Shown in pieces: positions 28,288 through 38,500 of a DNA stretch of 64,000 bases (positions are counted from its first letter, which is position 1; each line of letters begins with the position of its first letter). The notes under the pieces were generated by a model. The model searched no databases, was not told where the DNA came from, and saw only the letters and a list, made by a program, of their open reading frames with translations. The stretch covers positions 62,001 through 126,000 of the forward strand of contig NZ_FNJD01000003.1 of the NCBI RefSeq assembly GCF_900103185.1, read 5' to 3'. The translations under genes were made by a program, and so were the position numbers. This stretch comes from Sulfitobacter litoralis (GTDB lineage: Bacteria; Pseudomonadota; Alphaproteobacteria; Rhodobacterales; Rhodobacteraceae).

Positions 28288-29207
28288 TCTGGTTTCTCCT
28301 CCTTGGTATGCTGGTGGTTGCGATCCCGCTTGTGATTGAACGCAACCGCGCCGAGATGGAAGACGCGGACCGGGGCAGCGCTTCTGGCCAGTTTGCAGAA
28401 CTGCCTGACGGCGTGACCCACTATGAATGGCTCGGCCCCGCCCAAGGGCCTGTTGCTGTCTGTGTGCACGGGCTGACCACACCCAGCATCGCCTGGCGCG
28501 CAGTTGCCCGGGGGTTGGCATCGATGGGCTATCGCACGCTGACCTATGATCTTTACGGGCGGGGATATTCAGACCGCCCGTCCGGACCGCAGGACCGACA
28601 GTTCTTTATCAAACAACTCCAAGACCTGCTGGAAGACCAAGACGTGACCGGTAGTTTTACCCTGTTGGGCTATTCCATGGGGGGCTCTATCGCGACCTGT
28701 TTTGCCGCGGCCTTCCCCGACCGGGTAGAACGGCTGATCTTGCTGGCACCGGCAGGCATGGGGCTGGCGCAGAACAAACTGGTAGATTTCATGGCCAAAA
28801 CGCCGGTTATTGGCGATTGGCTGATGCTGGCGCTTTTCCCACCCACATTCCGCCGCGGCATCAAGGCCGAACGCGACACTCCCGTGCAGGTGCCCCATAT
28901 CCACGACCATCAGGCAGAGCAGCTGGACTATAAGCATTATGTTCCAGCGGTGCTGGCCAGCCGCCGCGGTATTCTGGCTGATGTGCTACGCGACGAACAC
29001 CGCGCGATCCAGTCGTTCGACATCCCTGTACTGGCGGTGTGGGGCGACGAGGATCAGGTGATCCCCGCCTCAGCCATTGGCAGCCTCGCCGAGTGGAACC
29101 GCACCGCCGAACACGAGGTGATCGCGGGCGCGGGCCATGGCTTGCCCTATACCCACGGGCCCCAGATTGTCGCGGCGATCAAGGCGCATATCAGCGCAAC
29201 GCCCTAA
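28284..29207 (+). CDS. Alpha/beta hydrolase
   Basis: A 307-residue alpha/beta-hydrolase-fold protein with an N-terminal hydrophobic stretch (residues 2-15) that could anchor it in the membrane. The nucleophile elbow GYSMGGSIA, the acid in VWGDEDQVIP and the histidine in GAGHGLPYTH make a full triad, and the oxyanion-hole region CVHGLTTPS is visible. Substrate is unknown. It is the last gene of the HAD/OCD/hydrolase run and overlaps the convergent MFS gene by 4 bases. Confidence 0.9.
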   Translation: MIWFLLLGMLVVAIPLVIERNRAEMEDADRGSASGQFAELPDGVTHYEWLGPAQGPVAVCVHGLTTPSIAWRAVARGLASMGYRTLTYDLYGRGYSDRPSGPQDRQFFIKQLQDLLEDQDVTGSFTLLGYSMGGSIATCFAAAFPDRVERLILLAPAGMGLAQNKLVDFMAKTPVIGDWLMLALFPPTFRRGIKAERDTPVQVPHIHDHQAEQLDYKHYVPAVLASRRGILADVLRDEHRAIQSFDIPVLAVWGDEDQVIPASAIGSLAEWNRTAEHEVIAGAGHGLPYTHGPQIVAAIKAHISATP

Positions 29208-30445
29208 GTAGTCACCAGTCCGGGCAACCGGCGTTCGCGGATCGGCAGATGGATCAGTGCGCTAAATGCGCCGACGGCCACGCCGATCCACCACACGGCC
29301 GTGTAATCGCCATAAACATCATACATCCGCCCGCCCAGCCAAACGCCTAAAAAGCTGCCCAATTGGTGGCTGAAGAACACAATTCCGTACAACGTGCCCA
29401 TATAGCGCAGCCCATAGATATGCGCGACCAAACCACTGGTCAGCGGCACCGTCGCCAGCCACAACGCCCCCATGCCGACAGAGAAAAGAATGACCGATAC
29501 CGGCGTGATCGGCAGCATAATGAACAGCGCTGCGATCACGGTACGCCCCGTATAAATCGCCGCTAAAAGGTATTTCTTAGAATACCGCTTACCTGCCCAC
29601 CCCGCCAGCAAGGTACCGGCGATGTTGGCCAGACCAATCAGCGAAATCGCAACCGCGCCGAGCGCCGAAGTCGTTGTGATCCCGATATTATGCAGCACGC
29701 CACCGGCAAGGATCGGACCGCAAAGCTCTGTCACGAAGGCGGGGAAATGCGCGGTGATAAAAGCCAGCTGATACCCGCAGGAGAAAAAGCCGATAAAAAT
29801 GAAGGTAAATGTTGGATCCCGCAGCGCTTTGCCCAAGATTTGTGACAGGCTTTCTTCCAGCTCGGCCTTGCTTGCCATGGCAGGCGTGCGCATCAACGGC
29901 AGCGTCAGCAGCATCGCCATGATCGCACCGGCAAAAACGAGAAATGTGGCCTGCCAGCTGAGGAAACCCAGCAGCCATTCAGCCACCGGTGCCCCAAAGA
30001 CCTGACCCGCGCTGCCCGCAGCGGTGGCGATGGCCAGCGACATCGACCTGTTTTCGGCGGTAGAGGCGCGGCCAACCACAGCCAGAATAACGCCAAATCC
30101 CGTCCCCGCGATCCCGAAGCCGACCAGCCACGCATAGGTTTGATGCTCAATGGGGGACACGGAATTGGCCGAAAGAACCAGCCCCACGGCATAGATCAAA
30201 GACCCGATTATGATGGCGCGACGGTCACCGATTTTTTCTGCCATCGCGCCGAAGATCGGTTGCCCGATGCCCCACGCGAGGTTCTGGATTGCGATGGCTA
30301 ACGAAAACTCTGACCGGAGCCAGCCGAACTCTTCTGCGATCGGAATTTGAAACACACCAAAGGATGCGCGCACGGCGAAGCTGACCATGATGATCAAACA
30401 CCCGACGATCAACACTGGTGTAAAGATTGATGCGTTCTTTTCCAC
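29204..30445 (-). CDS. MFS transporter
   Basis: A 413-residue major facilitator with about 12 membrane segments and family features such as WGIGQPIFGAMAEKIGDRRA between helices 2 and 3. I propose GTG 30445 as start: it has a GGGGGGC purine-rich stretch upstream and puts the first helix at the usual place. The longer frame to 30589 would add 48 polar residues and run past the divergent zapE start at 30570. The substrate is unknown; overall length and spacing recall oxalate/formate-antiporter-like carriers. Confidence 0.85.
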   Translation of the reverse strand: MEKNASIFTPVLIVGCLIIMVSFAVRASFGVFQIPIAEEFGWLRSEFSLAIAIQNLAWGIGQPIFGAMAEKIGDRRAIIIGSLIYAVGLVLSANSVSPIEHQTYAWLVGFGIAGTGFGVILAVVGRASTAENRSMSLAIATAAGSAGQVFGAPVAEWLLGFLSWQATFLVFAGAIMAMLLTLPLMRTPAMASKAELEESLSQILGKALRDPTFTFIFIGFFSCGYQLAFITAHFPAFVTELCGPILAGGVLHNIGITTTSALGAVAISLIGLANIAGTLLAGWAGKRYSKKYLLAAIYTGRTVIAALFIMLPITPVSVILFSVGMGALWLATVPLTSGLVAHIYGLRYMGTLYGIVFFSHQLGSFLGVWLGGRMYDVYGDYTAVWWIGVAVGAFSALIHLPIRERRLPGLVTT

Positions 30446-30569
30446 GACGCCCCCCGAAGCTGTTGTCGCCACCGTAGCTTTGAAACCGAGAGGGTCAATT
30501 TCAATTGTACGGTCAGGTCGGCCTTCAGTGCTTCTTTTCAAAGTAGGTGGCACGTTGTAAGTCGGGGAT

Positions 30570-31628
30570 ATGACCGATTTACGTTCCATTTACGAAGACC
30601 GAATTGCCGATGGCAGCCTGTCGCCAGATGCAGCACAAGAAGCTGTTTTGCCAGAGCTGGACCGCATCCGAAGTGCGTTGATGGCCCCGCAGAAAAAAGG
30701 GTTTTTCAAACGCGCACCAGAACCACCGCAGGGCCTATACCTTTGGGGGGGTGTGGGGCGCGGCAAGTCGATGCTCATGGATATGTTCGCAGCGAATATG
30801 GGCGATGTGCCGACGCGGCGCGTGCATTTTCATGCGTTCATGCAGGAAATTCACAGTGCGATGCACGAGGCTCGGAAAACCGGTGTGGATGATGCTATTG
30901 CACCTGTCGCGGCAGAGGTCGCGGCAAATGTGAAACTGCTGGCGTTTGACGAGATGCAGATCAGCGACATTACCGATGCGATGATTGTCGGACGCCTGTT
31001 CGAGGCGCTTTTCGCCGCGGGCGTGGTCGTGGTGACGACCTCGAACCGAATACCGGATGATCTGTACAAAGACGGGCTGAACCGTCAGATTTTCCTGCCC
31101 TTCATCGAATTGATCAAAGAGAAGATGAAGGTGATTGAGCTTGCCAGTCCGCGGGACTACCGACAGGACCGGCTGGCTGGTACGAAATCCTATTTCACCC
31201 CCGTCAATCCTGAAAGCCGTGCGGCGATGGATGCTGTCTGGACCGATCTGGCCGGCGGACCGGGGGAGGGGCTGGTCTTGCGGGTTAAAGGTCGCGATGT
31301 GGTGGTCCCTGAGTTTCGCAATGGGGTCGCCCGCGCCAAGTTTCACGCGCTGTGTGGTCGGCCCTTGGGTGCGGCGGATTACTTGACATTGGCAGAGGCC
31401 GCGCGCGTGTTAATGCTGGACGACATCCCCAGCCTTGGCAGATCGAACTTCAACGAGGCAAAGCGTTTCGTGACCCTGATTGACGCGCTTTATGAAGCCA
31501 AGGTTCGGTTGATCTGTTCTGCATCTGCTGAACCCGAGATGTTGTATCTAGAGGGCGAAGGCACCTTTGAGTTTGAGCGTACAGCATCCCGTCTGCGCGA
31601 AATGCAGGCCGAAGGCTGGGGCGCTTAA
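30570..31628 (+). CDS. zapE: Cell division protein ZapE (AFG1-like ATPase)
   Basis: A 352-residue AFG1-family ATPase. Walker A is GGVGRGKSMLMDMF (about residues 60-73) and Walker B is LLAFDEMQI (about 128-136), with the family pattern VVVTTSNRIPDDLY following. In E. coli ZapE binds FtsZ and affects Z-ring stability; mitochondrial AFG1/LACE1 are relatives. It is divergent from the MFS gene, and its stop overlaps the convergent hypothetical at 31625 by 4 bases. Confidence 0.95.
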   Translation: MTDLRSIYEDRIADGSLSPDAAQEAVLPELDRIRSALMAPQKKGFFKRAPEPPQGLYLWGGVGRGKSMLMDMFAANMGDVPTRRVHFHAFMQEIHSAMHEARKTGVDDAIAPVAAEVAANVKLLAFDEMQISDITDAMIVGRLFEALFAAGVVVVTTSNRIPDDLYKDGLNRQIFLPFIELIKEKMKVIELASPRDYRQDRLAGTKSYFTPVNPESRAAMDAVWTDLAGGPGEGLVLRVKGRDVVVPEFRNGVARAKFHALCGRPLGAADYLTLAEAARVLMLDDIPSLGRSNFNEAKRFVTLIDALYEAKVRLICSASAEPEMLYLEGEGTFEFERTASRLREMQAEGWGA

Positions 31629-32272
31629 TTGCGCTGCTGCCCCCCTGAGGTCACCCAGCTACTTGATGGGTCAAACGCCGCCAGACGCACTGGTGCAGCC
31701 TGACTGTGATAGAATGCGACCGACCGGTTGATCCGCTGGCCTTCCTGCGATGTGGCTTGTTGATCGCTGGCCGCCCCACGAGCTGCAAGTGCTTTGCGTT
31801 CCGCAATAACAACCGAGGTGAGAAAACCAGCAGTATTGAATGCACCTGACGTGGTTGTCAGCGCCATCGGAACATTGAAATCGCCCTTGGCTGCCGCGCT
31901 ATTTAATAGGGTGTCGATATAGCTGTCCGACCGTTCTGTACTGATTGCCCAGATCAAATAGGATTCAAGCACTTGTCCCTGTCGTGTGTCGTCAAAAGAC
32001 TGCACGATCGCGCTTACCGCATGGGCGACGTCGAACGAAGCATCCTTGTGCATCTTGTTCAGCAGCGTTGCGGGCGACAGCGGCACAAAGGCGGGCCCAC
32101 CGACAGACGGGCGTGACACCCCCCCGTTGATATAGCCCTGCACAACATTCGCGCGATCCGCCGAACGCCAGTGGTCGACGATAAACGTCACTCCTATAAA
32201 GATCGCTATCAGTTGTAGATGTCCGAATGCGATCCTGCGCAGAGCAGGGAAATTCTGATATGGTTTGGTCAT
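31625..32272 (-). CDS. Membrane-anchored protein of unknown function
   Basis: A 215-residue protein with one N-terminal hydrophobic helix (about residues 18-33), after a short basic cytoplasmic tail, and an exported or cytoplasmic remainder rich in Ala, Ser and Thr. No cysteine and no catalytic motif that I can name. Residues 75-145 look helical, and the last 50 residues look disordered. It is convergent with zapE and followed upstream by a 95-base gap to folC. I do not recognise the family. Confidence 0.65.
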   Translation of the reverse strand: MTKPYQNFPALRRIAFGHLQLIAIFIGVTFIVDHWRSADRANVVQGYINGGVSRPSVGGPAFVPLSPATLLNKMHKDASFDVAHAVSAIVQSFDDTRQGQVLESYLIWAISTERSDSYIDTLLNSAAAKGDFNVPMALTTTSGAFNTAGFLTSVVIAERKALAARGAASDQQATSQEGQRINRSVAFYHSQAAPVRLAAFDPSSSWVTSGGQQRN

Positions 32273-32367
32273 TGCATTGGCCCCCCAAAGGCAAAAAGTT
32301 ACCCTCGGAACCTAGAACGCAAATCCCCTATAAATCGTAAATATTGCCAATTCTATTAGTTAAAACG

Positions 32368-33642
32368 CTATCCGTTTTCCCGTAAAATAGCTCCGGCGAG
32401 ATACAGCGATCCACAGATCAACACCCTCGCATGGGGCACATTCGCGACGATAGTTGCCAGTGCTTCGGCCACCCCTGGCGCTTCGTATGCGGACAATCCG
32501 GCCTCGGCTGCGGCCTGCGCGGTTTCATCTGCGGGCAGGGTCGCCGCCTCTCCCGGAATGGATACCGCAAACAGCCTTTCTGCATGCCCGGCCAACGGAC
32601 GCAGATAGCCGCCGATGTCCTTTGTATTCAACATGCCACAAATGAGATACGTCGGACGCGCGGGAAGTGCGTCCAGGACAGCCGCGATCGCATCGCCCGC
32701 AGCCGGATTATGCCCCCCGTCCAGCCATAATTCAGCCTGGGGTGCGCTGTCGACCAATGGCCCTTCGCGCAGCCGCTGCATCCGTGCAGGCCACGCGGCA
32801 CGGGTGACGGCTGCCTCGCAGGCCTCGGCCGAGACACCCAACTGCCTTAGCGCTGCCAAAGCCGCACCCGCATTAGAAATCTGGTGTGCGCCCAATAGGT
32901 TAGGTTTGGGCAGGTCAAGCAGCCCCGCGTCATCCTGATAGACCATACGACCGGCCTCTTGCCCGACATGCCACTGCTGGCCGTAGGCGAGGATTGGGGC
33001 ATGGTTACGGGCGGCTTGTGCTTCTATTACCTCGAGGGCCGCGTCTTGTTGAGGGCCGACAACGCAAGGGACGCGCCGCTTGATGATGCCAGCTTTTTCG
33101 CCTGCGATCTCGGGCAGGGTCGTGCCCAGAAACTGCTGGTGATCGATGGACACCGGCGTGATCACTGTCAACGCAGGTTGGTCCACAACATTCGTCGCAT
33201 CCAGACGCCCGCCCAGGCCCACCTCGAGCAAGGTATACTCCGCCGGAGTACGGGCAAAAGCCAGCAGCGCGGCGCAGGTTGTAATCTCGAAATATGTAAT
33301 GCTTTCGCCATTGTTCGCGGCATAGCATTCATCCAGCAATTCAGTCAGCGCGGCTTCGGAAATCAGCTCTCCGGCAAGGCGAATGCGTTCGTGAAAACGC
33401 GCGAGATGCGGTGACGTATACGCATGCACGCGATGGCCATCGGCCTCGAGCCCGGCGCGGATCATCGCTTGGGTAGAGCCCTTGCCGTTGGTCCCGGCGA
33501 TGTGGATGACGGGCGGCAGATCATTCTGTGGGTTACCCAAAGCATCAAGCAACCGCCACATGCGATCTAGCGTCAGATCGATGATCTTGGGATGCAGCGC
33601 CATCATGCGCGCCAGCACTGCATCCGATGTCTTCTGCGTCAT
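32368..33642 (-). CDS. folC: Bifunctional folylpolyglutamate synthase / dihydrofolate synthase
   Basis: FolC adds glutamate to dihydropteroate and then to folates. The 424 residues include the ATP-binding HIAGTNGKGSTQAM (about 46-59), TSPHLARFHERI and GLGGRLDATNVVD, which are Mur-ligase-family folate motifs. DGGHNPAAG (about 309-317) marks the C-terminal domain. Start ATG overlaps the accD stop (ATGA), giving the accD-folC order usual in proteobacteria. Confidence 0.96.
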   Translation of the reverse strand: MTQKTSDAVLARMMALHPKIIDLTLDRMWRLLDALGNPQNDLPPVIHIAGTNGKGSTQAMIRAGLEADGHRVHAYTSPHLARFHERIRLAGELISEAALTELLDECYAANNGESITYFEITTCAALLAFARTPAEYTLLEVGLGGRLDATNVVDQPALTVITPVSIDHQQFLGTTLPEIAGEKAGIIKRRVPCVVGPQQDAALEVIEAQAARNHAPILAYGQQWHVGQEAGRMVYQDDAGLLDLPKPNLLGAHQISNAGAALAALRQLGVSAEACEAAVTRAAWPARMQRLREGPLVDSAPQAELWLDGGHNPAAGDAIAAVLDALPARPTYLICGMLNTKDIGGYLRPLAGHAERLFAVSIPGEAATLPADETAQAAAEAGLSAYEAPGVAEALATIVANVPHARVLICGSLYLAGAILRENG

Positions 33643-34625
33643 TTCGCCTTAGCGTCCAAAGCCGTACTCTTGGGCGTCGCAGCAACAGCTGTGCTGTCGG
33701 CCTCAGGTGCGGGGGTCAACGCATGGGATAGATCGCCGCCCTCGGTGGGTGCCGGCAGATCACCCCGTACCGCAGGAGGCAGCTTCATCAGCATGCGCGT
33801 GATATCGATCAGCTCGTCGCGCATCTTTGTGCGCGGCGTCACGCGGTCCAGCATACCGTGGTCCAGAAGATATTCGGCGCGCTGGAACCCTTCGGGCAGC
33901 TTTTCGCGGATGGTCTGTTCGATGACCCGAGGTCCGGCAAAGCAGATCAGCGCATTAGGTTCGGCAATCTGCACGTCGCCCAACATCGCATAGCTCGCAG
34001 TGACGCCGCCCGTGGTGGGGTGCGTCAGCACAACAATATAGGGCAGTCCGGCTTCTTTCAGCATTTGCACAGCGATGGTGGTGCGGGGCATCTGCATCAG
34101 GCTCAGGATGCCTTCTTGCATGCGCGCGCCACCTGCGGCGGAGAAGAGCACCAGCGGGCATTTCAGCTTTACCGCCTTTTCGGCCGCGGCGATGATGGCG
34201 TTCCCGACATACATGCCCATCGACCCGGCCATAAACGAGAAATCTTGCCCCGCCGCAACGATTTGCGTGCGGCCGATTTCACCGGTGGCGACCAGCATGG
34301 CCTCGGCTTCGCCCGTCTGCTTTTGGGCGGCCTTCAGGCGGTCAGGGTATTTCTTTTGATCGCGAAAGTGCAAAGGGTCCGGCGTTGGCGCGGGGACTTT
34401 TACCTCGGTAAAAATGCCGCCGTCGAACAACGCTTTGAACCGTTCGCGCGGGGTAATCGCCATGTGGTGACCACAGCTGGTGCAGACGTTCAGGTTGTCC
34501 GACACCTCGCGGTGGAACAGCATGGTGCCGCATTCTTCGCATTTCGTCCACAGATTGTCCGGGGTCTCGCGGCGCGAGAAGATCGAATTGATCCGGGGAC
34601 GGACGTAGTTGTTGATCCAGTTCAT
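33639..34625 (-). CDS. accD: Acetyl-CoA carboxylase carboxyltransferase subunit beta
   Basis: AccD with AccA transfers the carboxyl from biotin to acetyl-CoA, the first committed step of fatty acid synthesis. The 328-residue protein has the N-terminal zinc ribbon Cys29, Cys32, Cys48 and Cys51, and the crotonase-fold core with SAAGGARMQEG and HPTTGGVTASYAMLGD. ATG 34625 has AAAGG upstream; the frame is open to 34712 but the extra 29 residues are unconserved. The C-terminal 45 residues are Ala/Pro-rich and probably disordered. accA is not here. Confidence 0.97.
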   Translation of the reverse strand: MNWINNYVRPRINSIFSRRETPDNLWTKCEECGTMLFHREVSDNLNVCTSCGHHMAITPRERFKALFDGGIFTEVKVPAPTPDPLHFRDQKKYPDRLKAAQKQTGEAEAMLVATGEIGRTQIVAAGQDFSFMAGSMGMYVGNAIIAAAEKAVKLKCPLVLFSAAGGARMQEGILSLMQMPRTTIAVQMLKEAGLPYIVVLTHPTTGGVTASYAMLGDVQIAEPNALICFAGPRVIEQTIREKLPEGFQRAEYLLDHGMLDRVTPRTKMRDELIDITRMLMKLPPAVRGDLPAPTEGGDLSHALTPAPEADSTAVAATPKSTALDAKAK

Positions 34626-34683
34626 GGTGAACCTTTGCTTCCAGTTTCGCTTTCCAGATAAGCTGACGCGATGTAAATTGCAA

Positions 34684-35574
34684 TCAACGCCGGATCGCCA
34701 GTCGCGCGGCAAGCCAGCTGACCATCATCAGCGCGAAATCGACAGGCAGCCAAGCGCGCAAGGCCTCGGTGTCGTTCATTCCAAAGGGGGTCAGATACAG
34801 CGCCAGCCCCGACAGATCATCAGGCATAGAGGTGATCACGATCGCTGCGACGTTATTGCAAAAATGCACAGCAATGGCTGGCCCCAGCGACCCTGCCCGC
34901 GCGGTCAGATCGGCCATCAACATCCCGAAGACACCGGCCCAAAGCGCAATGACCAGCGCATTTTCGCCGGCTTGATCGGGCAGATAGTGGCCAAGCGCGA
35001 AGATCACTGCCGGCAATACCATCCACACCAGCGGAGAGCTGAACCGCGCCGCAAGCTGCTGTTGTACATATCCGCGAAAGACGATCTCTTCGGCGCTGAC
35101 CTGTACCAGCACCCCCAACAGAGAAAATGGGAGCAGCAGCAGCCATGTGCCAAGCGCGAGGTTGGGCACATAGGGCGCCCCAAGGTCCCACGGTGGCAGT
35201 AGATACGTGACCACCCCCAGCAGCACCAGTATCTTGAGTACGGCCCAGAATTGCGGTGCCACCAGATGTGCCGGCCCCATCAGGCCCCGCACGGGACGTT
35301 TGTGGATCAGGCGCGCCACCACTGCCACGCCGACAATCATCAGGCCGAAACTGCCAAGCAGCAAAAGCATCGCCATAGGCGTTTGGCCCGTGAGCAAGCT
35401 ATCATAGAAGCCATCCGCACGCGGGCCCATCAGTTTGAAAAGCGTCGTGAACATCAGGTTGTTCAGCAGCAGATAGATCGCGGTTGCCGCCAGAAATCCG
35501 ACGATCAGACGCCACGGTGCTGCCGAAGGGATCGCAGGCGCGATAAAGGCTTTGTGGGCAGCGTATCGGGTCAC
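34684..35574 (-). CDS. CPBP family intramembrane glutamic endopeptidase
   Basis: A 296-residue multi-pass membrane protein with about eight hydrophobic segments. The three CPBP (Rce1/Abi) motifs are visible: EEIVFRG at 162-168 (E162, E163, R167), FALGHYLPD with H196, and AVHFCNN with H237 and N241. Bacterial members are membrane proteases or self-immunity proteins of varied substrate. The ATG overlaps the stop of the large ABC-like gene (4 bases), so the two are translationally coupled; this may point to a joint function at the membrane. Confidence 0.9.
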   Translation of the reverse strand: MTRYAAHKAFIAPAIPSAAPWRLIVGFLAATAIYLLLNNLMFTTLFKLMGPRADGFYDSLLTGQTPMAMLLLLGSFGLMIVGVAVVARLIHKRPVRGLMGPAHLVAPQFWAVLKILVLLGVVTYLLPPWDLGAPYVPNLALGTWLLLLPFSLLGVLVQVSAEEIVFRGYVQQQLAARFSSPLVWMVLPAVIFALGHYLPDQAGENALVIALWAGVFGMLMADLTARAGSLGPAIAVHFCNNVAAIVITSMPDDLSGLALYLTPFGMNDTEALRAWLPVDFALMMVSWLAARLAIRR

Positions 35575-38500
35575 GCGGGGTCGTCTCCTACGGGCGGGGG
35601 CAAGGCTTCGTCTTCGCGCGGGATATCCACCCGTGCCGCACGAAGCAAGTCGGCGGCGTTGGTCAGATGGCCCGACACGGTCCGCAGGAGGCTCAGCAGG
35701 ATGAAACGGTCGTTTTCGACCACCGACCGGAACTGATCTGCGCCGATCCGCAAAAACCGGCTGTCTTCAAGCGCGACAAAATCCATCTGCCGCGGCTCGT
35801 TGACGATGACGGCAAGGTCGCCGATCAACCGGCCCTTTTCGACGGTCGATACGTGATGCGCCAAGCCTTCTGGGTCACGCCAAGTGAGTTCTCCCTTGCC
35901 CGCCAGACATAGATATACCGCATCCGGGCGCTGATCCTGCGCAAAGATCACCTCTCCTTTGTCGACAGAGAACCACTGCGCGGCAAAAGCCAGCAGCCTT
36001 TGATTGCGCGAGTCGAGGTTTCCGAACAATTCGTTGCGCGCGATGATCCGAAGTTTGCGCCGTAAATCATCGGAAATACTGTCATCCTGGTTCGGCGTAT
36101 CAACCTGTGCCAGACCATCAACGCGCCCGCCGCGTATTTTGATGTAGACGTCAAAATCATCGGGATTGGCGAATGTGGTGTTCATGAAAATCTGGGTCGT
36201 TTCGGGCAGCAGTTCACCTATCTTGTTGCGAAAACGCGAAAGACCTTCGGCATCATGACCCGCAAGGGACTGGTTCAGGATCAAGATATCGGGGCGCTTC
36301 ATCGCTGCGCGGCTGAACCCTGCCCGTTCTTGAAACATCGTCGATATGTTCGACCCGCCGATACTGACCGGCAGATCAAAGACGTTCAGCGCCACATCCT
36401 GTTGCAGACCGTGCTTCTTGAACACATCCGACACCACATCAAGGATAAGATCAGCCTGCAGACCCGCCACAGCAGATATCCGGCCGTACAGCGCGTTTTC
36501 AAGCACAGTCAGGCGCGGCAAATATTGGTCGGACGCAATTGGTACGAACAGGTCGCGTGCCCGTTCGCGCATCGCGGCCCCCTGATTTTTACGGATCCTG
36601 AGGATTTCATCCTTGAAGGTTTCGGGAAATGCAGGGCCGATCTGTTCGGCGGTAAAGGCGAACGGCACGGTCAGCAGCAGCGAAAATTCATCCTCACTGA
36701 GCGCTTCGTCCCCTTTGGCGCGGCGGCGCAGCGCGATATCGACCAGTTGATCGTACAGCTCTTCTTCGATGCCAAGGGCTGTGAACAACGGGTGGTCTGT
36801 GCCATCGCGGCCAAAGGTTTGGTGCAGCGTTTCCACCAGCGTCTGGGAAATCGCGATCCCCTGCTCGGCAAGCCCCTGTTCAATGATCATCGCCAGAAAG
36901 CTGCGTTCTAACGCGAGACCGGCTTGTGAAATGCTACGGATCGGCGCGGCGAACATCAGGTTGCCCCCAAGCGCCAACGCCGGGTTGAACCGGTCGGGGT
37001 CAAAGCGATGCACCACTTTATCAAGCCCCTGTTCCTTGAGCCGGTCGTGCACCTCGTCACGCAAGGTCACGACACGCGCCGCGAGTTCAGGGTGTTGCTC
37101 CGGATTCATCCGATCGACGGCCATGGCGCGGAACATCACGTCTTGGGTGCCCACGGCGTTGACCAGTTGATACCACCAATCATAAATATCGGTGCGGGTG
37201 TTCAAATCGGCCAGCCCCGGATCCAGCCAATCGGCTTTGGTGCTGTCCAGACTGTTGCCCGATCGCTGCGTTTCTATCGCCGCTCGGTCGGTCATTTTCG
37301 GGTCCCATAGCACGGTCTTTGGGCTCGACCTGAGCGACATCAGCAGGTTATCCCCGACCGTGCCCTGAAACAGATAGGGGTTCGAGTGGGCATAGCCGAT
37401 GCGTGCGGCCAACACCGCCTGATGCAGCTCTGCCAGATTGTGCCCTGCCATGGTGATCCGACCTCGGGTCGGTAACGCTTCCCGGGTCAGAAGCTCTGCC
37501 AAGGCGGTGCGTTCGGTCTGGTTAGGCATCTCGATTGCCACCCGTGCGCCCTTGGGAATCTCGAGGTTGAGATCATCCAGGATCGTATTGCCATCCGGCG
37601 TGCGCAGGGACACGTGTTCAAGCACGATAGCTCCGCGCAGATGTGGGATTTCGGCGGGCTCGCCCTCGAACAGGCTTGCGTCAATCTCTCCGCGGGGCGC
37701 AAACCGTTCAACAACCACATCCCACCGCAGCGACATATCCTGCGTTTGGTTGTAGTAGGTTAGCAGCTCTTTCCACGGGCTCGACAAATCCTTGTAGGCA
37801 GCCAGCGCCGCGACCAGCGCGCCGACGGTGATCTGTCCCTTGATCGCAAGATACCCCCCGACAGCATAGAAAAAGAACGGTGTCAGCTGGGTGATGAAGT
37901 TGTTCAGAAACTTCATAAAGAATTTCTTTTGGTAGATCTGAAAGCGGATCTCGAACAAGTACCCCAGCCGGTCAGTGAACAACGCCAAACGGTAGCGCCA
38001 GCCGCCATTGGTGCGCAGGTCCGTGATGCCGGCCGCGGTTTCGCCAATCTCTGACGACAGGTGGCGCACCTCTCTGATGCGGTCTTTGTTCAGCAGGTTG
38101 ATCTGCCGTTGCAGCATGGGGATCAGATAGGCCTGCAACGGGATCAGCGCGACGCCTGCCAGTCCGAACCACGGGGATTGCAAAAAGAGGAACAGCAGAA
38201 TGATCAACATCTGCCCCGCCTGAAATACGGGTTGGGCAACGGCATCGCCCATCAACCCGCCCATCGGCTCCGCCTCCGAGGTGACCATCGACACCAGTTC
38301 GCCTTGGCTGGTATTTTCGTAATAGCTGCGTGGAAACCGCATCATGCGGGCGATCAGCTGATACCGGAACCGCCGCAAAAGCCGTTCAGCCAGAACGCCC
38401 TTCATCGTGTTCAGACGCATCTTCATCAGACCGTGGATCAGCACCGCAAACAAATAGGCAAAACACAGCAGCATCAGGAATTGCACCTGACTGAACGACA

